The notes below the pieces were generated by a model. The model did no database searches. It was not told the origin of the DNA and saw only the letters and a program-made list of their open reading frames with translations. A stretch of 64,000 nucleotides of DNA from Galerina marginata (lineage: Eukaryota; Basidiomycota; Agaricomycetes; Agaricales; Galerinaceae), in NCBI GenBank assembly GCA_023014335.1, contig JAECYW010000021.1, positions 1,259,933 to 1,323,932 of the forward strand, written 5' to 3'. Position 1 is the stretch's first letter, and every line of letters starts with the position of its first letter. Positions 23,788 through 35,408 of this stretch are shown here, one piece after another. The translations under genes and the position numbers were made by a program.

Positions 23788-25155
23788 CTACATACTCCTC
23801 TTAACCAACTCCCCATCCAGCGAAACCTCCACCAACTCCGGCCAAATCCCAACATTCCCCTGCCAAAGCCCATAAACCAGCTCCGGCGCACCCTTCACAC
23901 ACTCCAGCACCATCTCACTCACCGCAGGAAAAGCAGCAGCCATCGCCTCCCCCGCCGCCAAACTCACATCCAAGCCCTTCAACACCAACCTCCGCAGCTC
24001 AACAAAAACCACCAGCGGGCTCGCCCCAAGCATAACCACCAACCCCACCATCGCCTCCTGGCTGAGCCCCGCCAGCTCGAGGTCCTGCAGGGTATGATAC
24101 AAGCTCAGCGTGAAGAACAGCGTGTATATATCCTGATGCTCGTCCGGCGGGCCCGCGCACCGCAGTTCCGATAGGGAGAGTGTGGTGACTGACGACGCGT
24201 GCTGTTTTATGAGCCGCCGGACGTAGGGCAGCCCGCCGGGGATCATGACGCGGTGCAGGACGAGCCGGCTGACGCGGGTTTTCATGAAGAGGTGGAAGTG
24301 GTTCTGGTATGAGAGGAAGGTGTCGCGCAGTGCGACGTGCTCGAGGCGCCAGCGGGGGAAGGCGGAGATGGGGACGCCGTCGACGCGGAGGGTCGTGAGG
24401 TGTGGTGCGACGAGGCTGAGGTCGGGCGGGAAGAACGGTTGGACGCATTGCGGGATCGCGCTGGCGGTGCTGGCGGACGTGGTGGAGTTGCTTGGGAGGA
24501 CTTGCACGAGGTGCAGATGGGTTAAGGGCGTGTAGGCGGTGTCGTTTGGGGAGGAGGAGAGGTTGCGTTCGAGGAAGACGTCGAGGACGGCTGTGATCAC
24601 GAGCTCGCTGCTCATGAGGCGGAGGGAATGCAACCGCTGGATGTGCGGGAGCAGCACGCGGCGGATGTTTTCTTCATACCGTGATTTTTGGATCCAGGAT
24701 AAGGGGAGTGGAGGGTCGTCGAGGCTGAATGCGATATCCAAGTTTATAGGCAGATCGGCGGAGCGGGAAAGGAAGAGGGCGGTCGTGTCTGTCGCTTTGA
24801 CGTCGGTGTAGTTTCTGCTAACGAAAGCATTACGGCCGAGGGTTAGCCTCGTCCAAAGAGCTTGCAAGCCGATGGCGACATATCTCCATCTTGCACAAAC
24901 ATGTGAAAGGGCGATGCAGTGGAGGAGGAAGTCCTTCTGGGAAGGAAGGGCGCAGAAGTTCGTGGTATCTGCGGGAGGTGCTGCGTGGGTTCCTGCAGCT
25001 TCGGCAGCAGCAGAAGCACTCGTCCTGCTGGAGCTAGGCGCCGGAAATTGCGCAGTGTGTGGCGAGTGGCGTTCAGCGATATGACCCACCTCAGCAGCGC
25101 TGAGCTCGAAGATAGCGCACAGTATCTCCGTAGGCAGCTCATGCACAGCTGGCAT
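23788..25155 (-). CDS. F-box-like protein with LRR-type C-terminus, 455 aa, single exon
   Basis: ATG at 25155-25153, stop TAG at 23788. It begins MPAVHELPTEILCAIFEL, the start of an F-box-like motif. A ~45-residue Ala/Ser/Pro-rich insert follows, then the F-box resumes as LSHVCARWRYVAIGLQALWT. Such proteins usually act as substrate adaptors of SCF ubiquitin ligases. The C-terminal half has Leu-rich strands (LTTLRVDGVPISAFP, RVSRLVLHRVMI, SVTTLSLSELRC, LRRLVLKGLDVSL) consistent with irregular LRRs. F-box-like/LRR genes with such inserts are strongly expanded in Agaricomycetes. The open frame upstream (to 25609) is in another frame and looks like 5' UTR. Confidence 0.85.
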   Translation of the reverse strand: MPAVHELPTEILCAIFELSAAEVGHIAERHSPHTAQFPAPSSSRTSASAAAEAAGTHAAPPADTTNFCALPSQKDFLLHCIALSHVCARWRYVAIGLQALWTRLTLGRNAFVSRNYTDVKATDTTALFLSRSADLPINLDIAFSLDDPPLPLSWIQKSRYEENIRRVLLPHIQRLHSLRLMSSELVITAVLDVFLERNLSSSPNDTAYTPLTHLHLVQVLPSNSTTSASTASAIPQCVQPFFPPDLSLVAPHLTTLRVDGVPISAFPRWRLEHVALRDTFLSYQNHFHLFMKTRVSRLVLHRVMIPGGLPYVRRLIKQHASSVTTLSLSELRCAGPPDEHQDIYTLFFTLSLYHTLQDLELAGLSQEAMVGLVVMLGASPLVVFVELRRLVLKGLDVSLAAGEAMAAAFPAVSEMVLECVKGAPELVYGLWQGNVGIWPELVEVSLDGELVKRSM

Positions 25156-26885
25156 CCCCAATTTCGCCCTCTTTCAGGCCTTCCAGCGGGTTAACTGAGA
25201 TTAGATAGAAGCCTAGTTCGCAAGTGGCCCGAACGGAAGGCGGAAAAGCGGAAAGCGGAATGGCGAGGCGCTCCGCGTCGACGTCCGTGAAAGCCAAGTA
25301 AGGAGAAAGTGCCTGGATCCTGGGGTGTAGCGGTTCGTTCGCTGAGATTGGGTAGATGAAGAGGCAAAAAGGAACCCCACTACACCTCGGTAAGTATGCC
25401 CAGGCTGGCTGCGCAGAGTGCCAGTGCCAATGCCAGTGCCAGAATCGTGACGTTGACGGTTGATGGTCGTCGGGATCAGGAGATATCGAATCTGCACTCG
25501 TCCTCGAAGCTGCAAGCTGCTGCAGGTCGAAAACCTCCAGTGGGCTGTTGATTCCAGGCCGATAATTTATAGCACACGATATGATGCCATACCCGCTTAA
25601 CCTGCTCAAAGGTACCCAGCACGGGTATCACATCAGTGGATGCTTTACAGCCTGACAAATACCGGCAAAGCTCGCTTTGTTCCCAAAGAATCAGGCGCGG
25701 CCCATGGAGGTGGCGGGCGCGTAGAAGGGAACCTTTCAACGTTGTTGTTTTGGCCTTTGGGAAACGGCGTCTTCGAGAATTCGATGCTTGTCGTCCTTTT
25801 GGTGCTCCCTTTCATTCGCCTATTCTGGGATTTCAAACTCATTTTAAAAGTCAGCCCCGAGACGAATGATCGCCGGGAACTCTCTCTTCACTGGAATCTC
25901 CGCGTACCTCCCCAAATGTGCCTCTGCCAGTGTTATATCCTCTTCAAACTGCATGTCACCTCAGGCGGCTTAGCACAGATCTCGATCGATTACGAGGACA
26001 AAAAGTCAATTTGACTGAATCTATCCGGTCACAGTGTGCTCGATCGAGAGTATCGAAGATATTACCTTTGCCAAGTTCTCCGTTCTCCGTTCTCCGTTCT
26101 CCCCCCATAACAAGCCTTGGAATAATCCCTTTCAAGACGCATCGTCTCTAGAATCAGTTCAGAACTTCAGAATCCTGACCACCTTTTCCCCAGAGTCTGT
26201 CTGATTGACAAAAGGCCTACAAGGTCCAGGCAGTTGGACTTTCTCCGTCTCTTGTTCCGCGAGCCTGTCCGATTGACAGAAAAAAGGACGACAAGGCAGT
26301 TAATTATAATTTATCAGGCATCGGTGAACGTCGTCCAAGCCACAAAGGCAATTAAATCCTTATGTAAATCCTCACAATAAATCAAGCATAATCAATCAAC
26401 TACAGTCAACAATCTACAGTTGCGCCCAATTTGAATCTGGGCTGCACAGCGCAACGAGTGAATCGGACAGGCCTGAGGCAGGATGATTAAATTAATTAAA
26501 ATAATACAAAAATACTCTATCATAGTTAATTATATAGACTCATTCCGCATTCCGGTTGGTGGCTAGTCTAGTAGGGTAAGGGTGGGGGTGAGGAAGGTAT
26601 CGTGGTATGGCGTTGCATGAGATGAGATGGGTCGATGTGTGGGTTTGATATGTGGGTAAGGAAAGAAATTATGAGAGAGAGAGAGAGAGAGAGAGGGAAG
26701 GCATGGTGTGCGAAGAAATAAAGCACTGTCATACAACCAAAGAATAGAAAAGAAAAGAAAAAAGAAGGAAGGCGCTATCCAGAGCTTCTTGGGTTCGTAG
26801 TAGTAGTACAGCGCGAGCGACGCATCCGAGAGTGGTAGTGGACCCGCGCATTTTTGTCTGGTTCGAAGTTGATCCAAGTCCAACC
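25156..26885. other. Intergenic region with simple repeats
   Basis: No splice-consistent gene. A small TTCTCCG tandem array lies near 26077-26105 and a GA microsatellite at 26673-26695. A 124-codon plus-strand frame at 25640-26014 has a hydrophobic middle segment but no family resemblance, and could be chance. Confidence 0.4.
26673..26695. repeat. GA dinucleotide microsatellite
   Basis: About 11 GA units in intergenic sequence downstream (3') of the minus-strand orphan gene ending at 26886. Confidence 0.9.
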
Positions 26886-28655
26886 TCACCGCCCCTTCAG
26901 CCCCCTCAACCGTCTCGCAACATCCTCCATATCCTTCATATTCCACTCACCACTCCACTCCCTCTCTTTCCGCCTCCCAAACTCGGCCGATAGGAGCTCG
27001 CTCTGCCCTTGTCCTTGTCCTTTGCAGTTGCTTTGTCCAAGGCTTTCTAACCGCGCCGGCACACCCACAGGCGGAGGCGCGACGGCAGACACGAAAGGAC
27101 GCGGCGAGGCCTGCGGTTGGGCGTATAGATTCGAGTGTTTCTCCTGGTGGTGCCGGGAGAGAGGGTTGAGTGGTAACCCAGCGCGAGGCCTCGTCTGCGG
27201 TTGAGATTGAGGTTGAGGTTGAGGTTGAGTTTGGGGTTGAATATCAAGCGACGTCGTCCCCCTTGTCGCTTCCTTCTCGCGGTGAAGAAGCAGAGCGGTA
27301 GCGGACGCGAGCGCGGAGGAGGAGCCGAGGGTGAGGCTGCGTGGGCGGTGTTTGCGTTTCGGGGTCTTGTCTGTGGGCTGTTCGCGTAATTGGGATTGGG
27401 ATTGTGTTTGTGTTTGAGTGGGAGGAGGAAGCGGCGTCTCTGCGACTGCTAGCGGGGGTAAGGACGACGTGGCGCTGAACTTGGCGGAAGGAGAAGCAGA
27501 GGCAGCGGAGAACTTGGTGGGTTTGTGGAAGGAGTCGAACACGGAGGTGACGCTTGGCCGGGGGTGGTGGCGCGAGATAGAAAGGGACGTGCGGCGGGAT
27601 ACCTGCGCTGGCCCCGGCGAGGAGGAGGAGGAGGCAGCAGGGTGAGACGTAGGGCTCGGCGCGCGAAAGACGAGCTCAGGCGGGATATTCTCCCCAAGCG
27701 TCCTAGTAAGCTTCGCCATCTTCCTCCTCTTCTCCCGATCGCTCAGCCCGTTCTCTCTGGATGGCAGAGCAGGCAGAGTCGGCGTAGGCGAGGGAGGGAC
27801 GACGTTCATGTTGAAGGAAGAAGAAACAGGTGAAAGTGGCGGTTTTTGGAGTGAGCTGTTGGTGTTGTTGGTGTTGCTATGCACGTCCGGCTTTATATGC
27901 CTGTCACCAGTGGAGCTCGAGCTCGCGTCCAGACTGGAGGAAGGAGCGGCCCGGGGAGGGCGAACGAGAAGTGGCTGTGCGACCCTGCCCTTGGCTCTAT
28001 CCTTGTCCTTTTCCTTCTCGGCCCTGTCAGTCCTGTCAGCTCTATCCTTGTCCTTGCCCTTGCCCGCTCCAGAGCGGGTCGCCTTGGACCCACTCGGGCC
28101 TGGAAGAGGAAACATGATCGTGATCGGAGCCAATGGGCCCTCATGTTTCCGCTTCAAAGTTGTACCAGCAGCAGCAAGGGCCGACGATCCCGCACCCGAT
28201 CCCGAGCCCGACGTCGGGCCTTGGACTTGGATTTGGACAGGCAGAGGCGATGCGCTGCGCGACGAGGAGGGCGAGGCGTTCTCGAACACGGCCTGGACCT
28301 GATACCCCGCCGACCGGGTCGTGGGCCGCACGAAGACGTAGTCTGGTTCTGGGGAGACGGCGAGCGTCTCGGAGGAGGAGCCGGAGGAGGAGGGGGAGTG
28401 GAAGATGCGGCCTTCGCGGCGGGCGGTTGTGCGGTTGGGATGGCGCGGTGGGATGGCAGGCGCGGGAGTGGATGCGGGAGCGGAGGAGGGCGCCTCTGGT
28501 TCTGGCTTGTGCTCGACGAGGAGCGGGGTAGTCCCTAGTATGGCGCCGAGCTTGCGCGTTGAGCGCAGTAGGCGGGAACGCTCTTCCGGCGCGAGCGTGT
28601 TATTCGTTGGCGGGGGCGGGGTCAACACCATAGTGGTAGTCGCAGTAGCAGACAT
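26886..28655 (-). CDS. Disordered orphan protein, 589 aa, single exon
   Basis: ATG at 28655-28653, stop at 26886. The protein is Pro/Ser/Gln-rich and mostly disordered, but with ordered-looking islands: ERSRLLRSTRKLGAILGTTP near the N-terminus, LSDREKRRKMAKLTRTLGEN followed by IPPELVF around residue 315-345, and an end motif WNMKDMEDVARRLRGLKGR. The first two share an RKLG/RTLG-type motif and may be a duplicated element. Low-complexity tracts include a QTQPQPQPQSQPQ run and Asp/Lys-rich KDKDRADRTDRAEKEKDKDR. I do not recognise the family. Basic clusters would suit a nuclear protein, which is inference only. Confidence 0.8.
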   Translation of the reverse strand: MSATATTTMVLTPPPPTNNTLAPEERSRLLRSTRKLGAILGTTPLLVEHKPEPEAPSSAPASTPAPAIPPRHPNRTTARREGRIFHSPSSSGSSSETLAVSPEPDYVFVRPTTRSAGYQVQAVFENASPSSSRSASPLPVQIQVQGPTSGSGSGAGSSALAAAGTTLKRKHEGPLAPITIMFPLPGPSGSKATRSGAGKGKDKDRADRTDRAEKEKDKDRAKGRVAQPLLVRPPRAAPSSSLDASSSSTGDRHIKPDVHSNTNNTNSSLQKPPLSPVSSSFNMNVVPPSPTPTLPALPSRENGLSDREKRRKMAKLTRTLGENIPPELVFRAPSPTSHPAASSSSSPGPAQVSRRTSLSISRHHPRPSVTSVFDSFHKPTKFSAASASPSAKFSATSSLPPLAVAETPLPPPTQTQTQSQSQLREQPTDKTPKRKHRPRSLTLGSSSALASATALLLHREKEATRGTTSLDIQPQTQPQPQPQSQPQTRPRAGLPLNPLSRHHQEKHSNLYAQPQASPRPFVSAVAPPPVGVPARLESLGQSNCKGQGQGQSELLSAEFGRRKEREWSGEWNMKDMEDVARRLRGLKGR

Positions 28656-31609
28656 CGTTCGTTAGGCGTGAAAAAAAAAGCGCAGAGATGGTCGTAGGCG
28701 TCGTAAGAGATGTATCAAGACACACAGTGCGATTTGATAAACCAGAAAGCAGATCTACAATGCAATGCAACGTTCGCCCTAAGCGGGGAAGAGAAGAGAG
28801 AAAGGAGAAAAAGGCGTACCCGTGTGTCCCTGTGCTCTGTCGGTGCTGTTATTATATGTAGTCTGGGGAAACAATGTGCTTGTGATGGTTCTTATAGAGC
28901 TCGATTAAGAACAATAGACATGGAAGAATGTACAAAGTGTCGATCACGAGAATGGGAGAAGAAGCGGCGTCAACTGGCCAGCTGTCCTTGTTGATAAATT
29001 TAGTGGAGAAGAGGCGAGGGGCGTGTTGATGGATGTGGTGAGAGCCAGAGAAGACGAAAGAAAAATTAATCGTCCATGATATATGATATATCCGTCATGA
29101 TAACGGCCTCCCCAGCCCCGCCGCTCGCAGCACAACCCGCCTCATTCCGCAACATGAAATTACTGCAACGCCCAGTTCGTTGCCATGCATCGTCATCATC
29201 CGAATCGGGGGTCGCACCGTGACAAATTTCCTCACACGCCCAGCGGTTGTCATGCGATCGAGCCAATCAGCACCCTCCCCCGTTATCTTCCCATCCGCCA
29301 AAACAGGAAAACAGGAATTTAGAGTTTTTCACAACCGTGACACCGACCCACAGCCTCCTCCGCAACTTTTCATTCTGCGCTATCCGAGCCTCCCGCAGTG
29401 CCCTTGCAATGTTTGTTGTGCGTCTTCCAGACTCATCTCCCGTCTGTTGTATTCGTTTTTTCGCTCGCCCTTCGCCGCCGACACCGACACCGACTGTGCC
29501 GCTGACCCCGTAGCGCCCAACTGATCTTGTAATTGTTTCTATGTCAAAGCTAGCCTGCGTGTTGGTTGCGCCGCTGCCTTCCAAGTTCTTGCATAGCTCG
29601 CCGCTGGACACTCGCGCGACTCCCTGGAATGAGGAATCGAACCAAGTTCCAACTCTAAAACGTGAGACAGCAGTTCAGAAACCAGCTCTGTAATACTACA
29701 TGTTCCCTCACTTGACGTTTTCGACGTGTTTGAAGTCTCCTGCTTCTGCCTCTGCCTCTGCCTCTGACACGCACTAAACTGGGCGTCCTCGTTCCTCTTA
29801 TCCCATCCCATCGTATCAGTGCTTCTCTGTCAATTTTCTCTTTTGGTAGTCGTACTGTAACGTCAGTCGAAGCACTCAGTCCTCTTTGGACCCTTATGCC
29901 CAGTGAAAAGTCCATCGTGTGCAAACGCGTGAGATTGTGTGATTTCGAGGTGGCGCTTTCTCAGTATTGTAGCATCGTGCCATCCACGATTTCACTCGAT
30001 GATGCTGCATCGTCGGCGCAGAAACTGCAATATGAAAAGCAGATTTCAGAAGATGATGAAGCCACATAAATTTGAGAACGTACCTTAGGGTCTTCCCCCA
30101 TTTAAAACCCCCCAAACAAAAGATGGTTCGTTTAAACTCCCCTTGCTTTCCCTCCGTCACCTTCCCTCTTTGCAGTCAATGTTGAAAATGTATGGACAAA
30201 AGGTTAGATTCCCCTTTCTTCCATTCAACACCGCTCTCGTGTTTGCCTGATAGCATGGTGAAGTCGCACTCTAGCACTGCCGTATATTCAGTATGCCTTT
30301 GTTTTACTGCCGAACATTGCGCCGCAGGGTTTCCTGCTGGCGTGTTCGCAATCGAGTCCAGCACGCAAAGGTCGGCATCAAGCCCCATGGCCGCGAGCGA
30401 TCAGATGACACTCGCCACTTCTTTTGAGCTCTGGTACGAAGCCACCCCTCGGGGTCTTCCCCTCGTCGTAAGTCACAACCATCCTACTCGTCCCCTGTTT
30501 GAAAGATTCTCTAACAGCGGATATCGACGGCTTCTCTTATTGGCCCCTCCTCCCACATGCCAAACTAGAACCCTCCCGATACTTGACATGCCCGCTACAT
30601 TCGAAGATACACGGTAAGTATTACTGTTTTATCTTAATTTTTGTGTTCTTAAAGTCGTGTCTAGCAGCCGCTGCATATTTTTCTGAATATTAGAAACAGT
30701 TGAAGAGCACGCCGGATACGGAAGCGCACTGCGGGTTCGTGTTATTTACCGTCTTTGCTTTATTTTCCTGACAATCGCATTGTAGCAACTTAAACCAGCT
30801 GCAGAACCTCCTGGAATGGTCAATCTTGCGCGCTCGACAAGCCATCCACACCGCCAGCTTTATTGATGGTAGTAATGTTCGGTATTGTATTCAGTACTAG
30901 TGTAGTTATAGTCAAACGATCCCAGAATATACGGTTCTTTTTTATATTGTGATATCGTGTCCGGTTGAGTGATTAAAAAATCAATTACAATCTACAATGA
31001 TCTACCATAGTGGATGCCACTAGATGGTACAATATATGCGGTATTACCAGGTCGTTTGGCGTCGATTGGGGAATGTAGCAATCAATATGATACGATGCCA
31101 AACGATTCCAGACGAAATTCCATCTTCTATTTCTCTTTTTTCGTGTGGGATCGCTTGATATATGCTGGTTTGATGGGGAGCTGATGGCAGTCAATCCCAC
31201 TCTACCTGACACGATCTGGATAGATCGACTTTTCACTGGGCCTTATGCCTTACGTCTTACGTTTTCTCATTTCGAACGAATTCGACAAAATCCCATACTT
31301 GGCTTCAGTCCAAACGTCCACCCGAGGAGGGGCAAATCTAAACACCCACCTTCTTCTTATTAACCACCCTCTCGGAAGATACTAGTACTGTACCCTAATT
31401 CGAGCTTTGACTTTGACGTTCGAAACTTCCTGTGGAAAGCGGAAAACATACCAACACGAGCAGTGCACCCAGGTCCCACACACATCCGAGTCTTCGCGCA
31501 AATCCACAAATACGTATACCCACCCACCGACCCACGTCGAACGTCAACTGCAGCTTCGTGATTTCCTGATTTCCTGGTTTCGCGGCTGATTCATCCTAGT
31601 CCTATTAAT
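28656..31609. other. Gene-poor region, first part
   Basis: No reliable gene. Two zones deserve mention. At 29267-29811 two minus-strand frames (beginning MGWDKRNEDAQ; containing NIARALREARIAQNEKLRRR) look protein-like, but I found no splice that joins them in phase. At about 30370-30850 plus-strand segments (SFELWYEATPRGLPLV; DIDGFSYWPLLPHAKLEPSR; TVEEHAGYGSALR) could be exons of one small gene, but the first junction does not keep frame. Neither is called. Confidence 0.3.
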
Positions 31610-31805
31610 ATGCCTCGTGTACTAATAACGGTAAACCGTAAGTAGCAGTCGTTCATTAGTTCCTCTTCCAAATCGATCAAGTCGACACTTATGCATACCT
31701 TTCCCTGCAGGCCGTCCGTCCCCAGCACCAGCGCCTGTACAACTGCCAAACGAGGAGGTCGGAGGAAGGCCGTTTTTCGCAGATATAAACTTAGCTAAAC
31801 ACTAG
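31610..31805 (+). CDS. Candidate micro-gene, 40 aa, two exons (weak)
   Basis: Possible model: join(31610..31637,31711..31805). The intron has a GTAAGT donor and CTGCAG acceptor and joins MPRVLITVNR to RPSPAPAPVQLPNEEVGG in frame, ending FFADINLAKH and TAG. Nothing else supports it, and it could be one end of a larger gene or chance. Reported because its splice signals are good and it stands alone in a gene-poor region. Confidence 0.2.
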
Positions 31806-34800
31806 CACTAACACTAAACTTGGCTACCATCAATCAATTCAACGGACCTACAAAACACAATATGAAGAAAAGAAAGTATCTACCCTGCAGACTACAGACC
31901 GAAACTGAGACTGTGACTGGGACTGGGATTGGGACTGAAGTAATTATAACCACATCATGTTTGATGCCTTCATCATGATCACGATCACGCGATTGCTGAT
32001 TCGATGGTCCATTGGACGGCGTACAGCCTGTATACTGTAACTGTATGCTAAGTCGACTCGTCCCTAACCGTCACGGTGTTTAGGCAGCGTACATCGCACC
32101 AATGGTGCGTTTCTGAGATGTAGAGCGCGTTTAAGACCGTGCTTATGTACTTACTTGAAGATACTCGGGATTCAGACGCACTCAGCGTGAAACGCGAAAC
32201 GCGTCGGAAACCGGTCGCGCGATGGTTACATCGTCAAATTGTCAATGGCATCCTGTGCGCACCGAACTGCGCTTCCTCCTCACTTGGCCTTCAAGTTGCA
32301 TGGACGAGTAAGTACTAGAGTAGTAAGTAGTACTTACAAGTAAAGTACGCTAGCGCGAATGGTTACTAACCTCCGCGCCTCTTCGTCAATGGCAATATGA
32401 CACGCTATTACTATTACTCAGTATAGTGTCGTACATCTCCATCTACATCTCCGTGTCCCTGCTGAACGATTCTGAATCTGTAGAATGCGTTATCCTGTAA
32501 CGACATCAACTCACTCGACCACTGTAAAACGGTCAAATTCGGAAGTCCGCCTCCACCCGCCGTCAGCGAGCCTGAATCTTCGAGTTCGCCCTGGAAAAAA
32601 TCAGAAATCGTCGAACACACCCAAGAGAAATTAATTAATTAATGAACAGTGATCATTTAATAACGCCGTACTGGGTAGTAACCACATCTACAGTATACCC
32701 ACTATGTAGCCCGCCTCAACAACTCATAAAGCACCCCACCAACAAACAATAAGCAGTGGGTAATACATTAATTTCATCTATCCAAATCCAAAAAAAAGAA
32801 CGCGTAGCGGCGCCGGCAAAACATATCTCGAGGACGTTCAAGTTGACTTTAAATTGCTCGTGTGCCCCTCAAACGCCTTACTTACGACGCCTCATTTCGT
32901 TGTTGGTGACCCATTAGTACTTACATAAAGTAACATGATCACCTGTGGTGTACATAACTCATTTCCAAGAGGGAGTAAACGAACCCTCGTTACACTACCC
33001 ACTTGCGCTCAGGCAGCTGTAACTGGAGCTCGGTCTGCTTGATAAATCAACCCCGACGACCTCCTCGAGACTAGCGCCGCATATTAAGGCTTATGTCCTA
33101 TCGTACCTCGTCACGGTACTTCGTAAGTAATTTCCCCTCCCTCTTCTTCGTCATCGTCACCGTCGTCGTCAGGCCCACCCACTCGGAGATATGCAATACG
33201 GTTGGTTGGTAGCCTGGGCGGTAGGGTCAACATGATACCGAGGAGCCCAAGCGCGAATAACGCGCTTTCTCGTTCTTGGATGATTTTTCTTCTGATTCGT
33301 TCCTATTCATTTCCCTTACTTGGGTATTACCGGAACGAGGGATGGTAGCTTAGAGTATCACAGCAAGTCTCTCGTAAGGACTTCTCCTTGGGCATAGGAT
33401 AGATGATGGAAGGAGTGGAGTGGTAAAAGCAGCCCCGATCTGAAATTCTGAATCCGTCCTGCCACTTCCCCAGGCGCCTACTAGGTGTTCGTACAGTTAT
33501 TCTACAAAATTATACCAAGTCAACTAACTGCCTTTGGTCAACCCACGCCTGTCCAATTTTTTCTAAACCCGGACTCGTCGGAAATGCGAACGAATTACGG
33601 ACAGAGTCAGAGAGGGGCGAGTGCTATGCTTTAAATATCCTGTAAGCCCGCATTACCCCATCCCAGCACACCTCGACGTCCTTGTCATTTTCCTGGTTGA
33701 AATTTTGCGGAAGCCATCCGCACCAAAAAAATTGTCACCCCGTCAGTCTATACGCAGAATCACTAGACTTCTACTTTTGAACTGAATCCGCTGCACGTAC
33801 AGCCTTGGCATACCTACAGCTTCATTGCACGAAAATTTTGACTCCAGTCAACTAAATTTATACATTCCTGGCGCGAACTTCCAAAATATATCATAGCAGA
33901 CATGGTACACTTCTCCTCAGCGCTAGCCTCTGACAATGCACGATCTGATTTACTAGTGCAGTGACTAGTAACTTGCTGTAGACGGGTCGTGCTCAATTTT
34001 CCGCTAAATATAGACGGTTGACAGACTGTCACTGGCACCCCGTGTACACCGCCAAACACTCGACGCTGGAAACATTGACATTAAGACAACTGTCGACTTT
34101 ACTTTCTACGTAGACATTCGCTTTTTGATCGCCGTTTTTCTTTGCTTACTTATGAAGCGGATTAGATCATGAGCTACGACGGTATCACCGGCAGTGACCT
34201 CCTGCTTCAAGGTTGTGTTTGCCTTCAGAAAAAGTCCAGGCTCATTCGTCCGCTGGTAACGACCTTCAGCCTGGGACCTAAAATATTTTCCGATCTCGGG
34301 ATAACCTGGCGTAGAAGCCTCTCTCTATATATAACAGCTTCACTTGTCTGTTTACCTGGAATGTCGCAACAGTGAGTATACCTGGTGCATGCGCATCAAA
34401 GTTATGTCGCAGATGGTGTTCCATTCAACCTGTGTTATGTTATCTATCTTTGTAATGTTGTCCTGCTTCATCTCGAGGCTTCAGGTATATTTTAGCTCTT
34501 ACATTAACCTGTCTTGACCCCTATGTTTCTCCCGCGTCTATCATAGATGTTGACCGCGCTGTGGTTATCGCCATCATTTATCCATGTACATTGGCACGCC
34601 CATCTATCCATCACAAAGCACCCGCATACATACCCACGTCGAGCGGGCTGAAGTTCACAAAAAATTAAAATAAATCATTGAAGGTTTGATGTCCATGCTT
34701 ACAGAAATCGGGAAAAGCCCTAGCTTTCTAGCCGACCTTATAGAACACCGACATGGCTTAGGCTACTCGCCGTGGTTTTAGTGGACAATACTGAGTAGTT

Positions 34801-35036
34801 TAGCCCATGATTGCCCCAAAATCCGATAGTCAATCTCCTTGACCCACTAGGTTCGGATCTGGGATTGTCGCCCCTGTCCATTCACCAATCTCCGGAACTC
34901 AGCCAGGACCGAGGTAGTGCTTGGGACATTTTGGTTCCGCGTGGCTGTGCGTTTATTTAGGCGCACGGAGTACGATTTAGGCTATTAATAGACGCCGGGT
35001 GTGCGCCGTACATAGGCTCCGAAGGTGAGTCGTCTC
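31806..35036. other. Gene-poor region, second part
   Basis: Only short frames (for example 32414-32620 minus, 33814-34059 minus, 34169-34375 plus) without motif or credible splicing. No repeat array or transposon end was recognised by eye. Confidence 0.4.
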
Positions 35037-35276
35037 TCATAAAAGTGGGTGTGGATCACATCTTATGACTGAGCACGCCAAAAAATATTGAGTCACAATA
35101 TATCTGCGACACGTATTCAGGTGGCACTTAGGGAAGTCAAAGCGCTCGCCAGGGTTGTAGAATGCGCTGGGAACAACAGCCTCTTGCAGGAGCTCAATCC
35201 CGCCTGCAGTTAATTCGTAGTGATTCCAGATAAAGCTGAATATCATGAACAACGGAGAGGGCCCCATTATAGACAT
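35037..35276 (-). pseudogene. Relic resembling the N-terminal part of a NACHT-type NTPase
   Basis: One minus-strand frame contains ELTAGGIELLQEAVVPSAFY followed by NPGERFDFPKCHLNT. A stretch of the form '...A.Y(N/D).GER.D.P(R/K)CHP.T' just before the P-loop is what I know from mushroom NACHT-domain (STAND) proteins. No P-loop or later domain follows and the frame soon stops, so this would be a short leftover. Recognition rests on one motif from memory. It lies about 130 bp downstream of the end of the beta-galactosidase gene on the same strand. Confidence 0.35.
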
Positions 35277-35408
35277 ACCAACTCAATTCGAATTACTAAG
35301 TTGACGAAGATAAAAAGAGTATGGGATTCCGAATATTTTTACAGGGTCTCGCTAGTTAATGAATAAAAGTTTGCATAACGAAACCTTCAATTCACCTAGC
35401 TACTAGAC

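Noticed and set aside
24245..25194. Plus-strand ORFs of 90-96 codons
   Set aside because: Antisense to the F-box/LRR gene.
25139..25609. 156-codon minus-strand ORF upstream of the F-box gene
   Set aside because: Different frame from the F-box start, contains a WHWHWHWH simple repeat, and is best read as 5' UTR.
27808..28538. Plus-strand ORFs of 164-219 codons
   Set aside because: Antisense shadows of the 589-aa minus-strand orphan gene; composition is the mirror of its Pro/Ser tracts.
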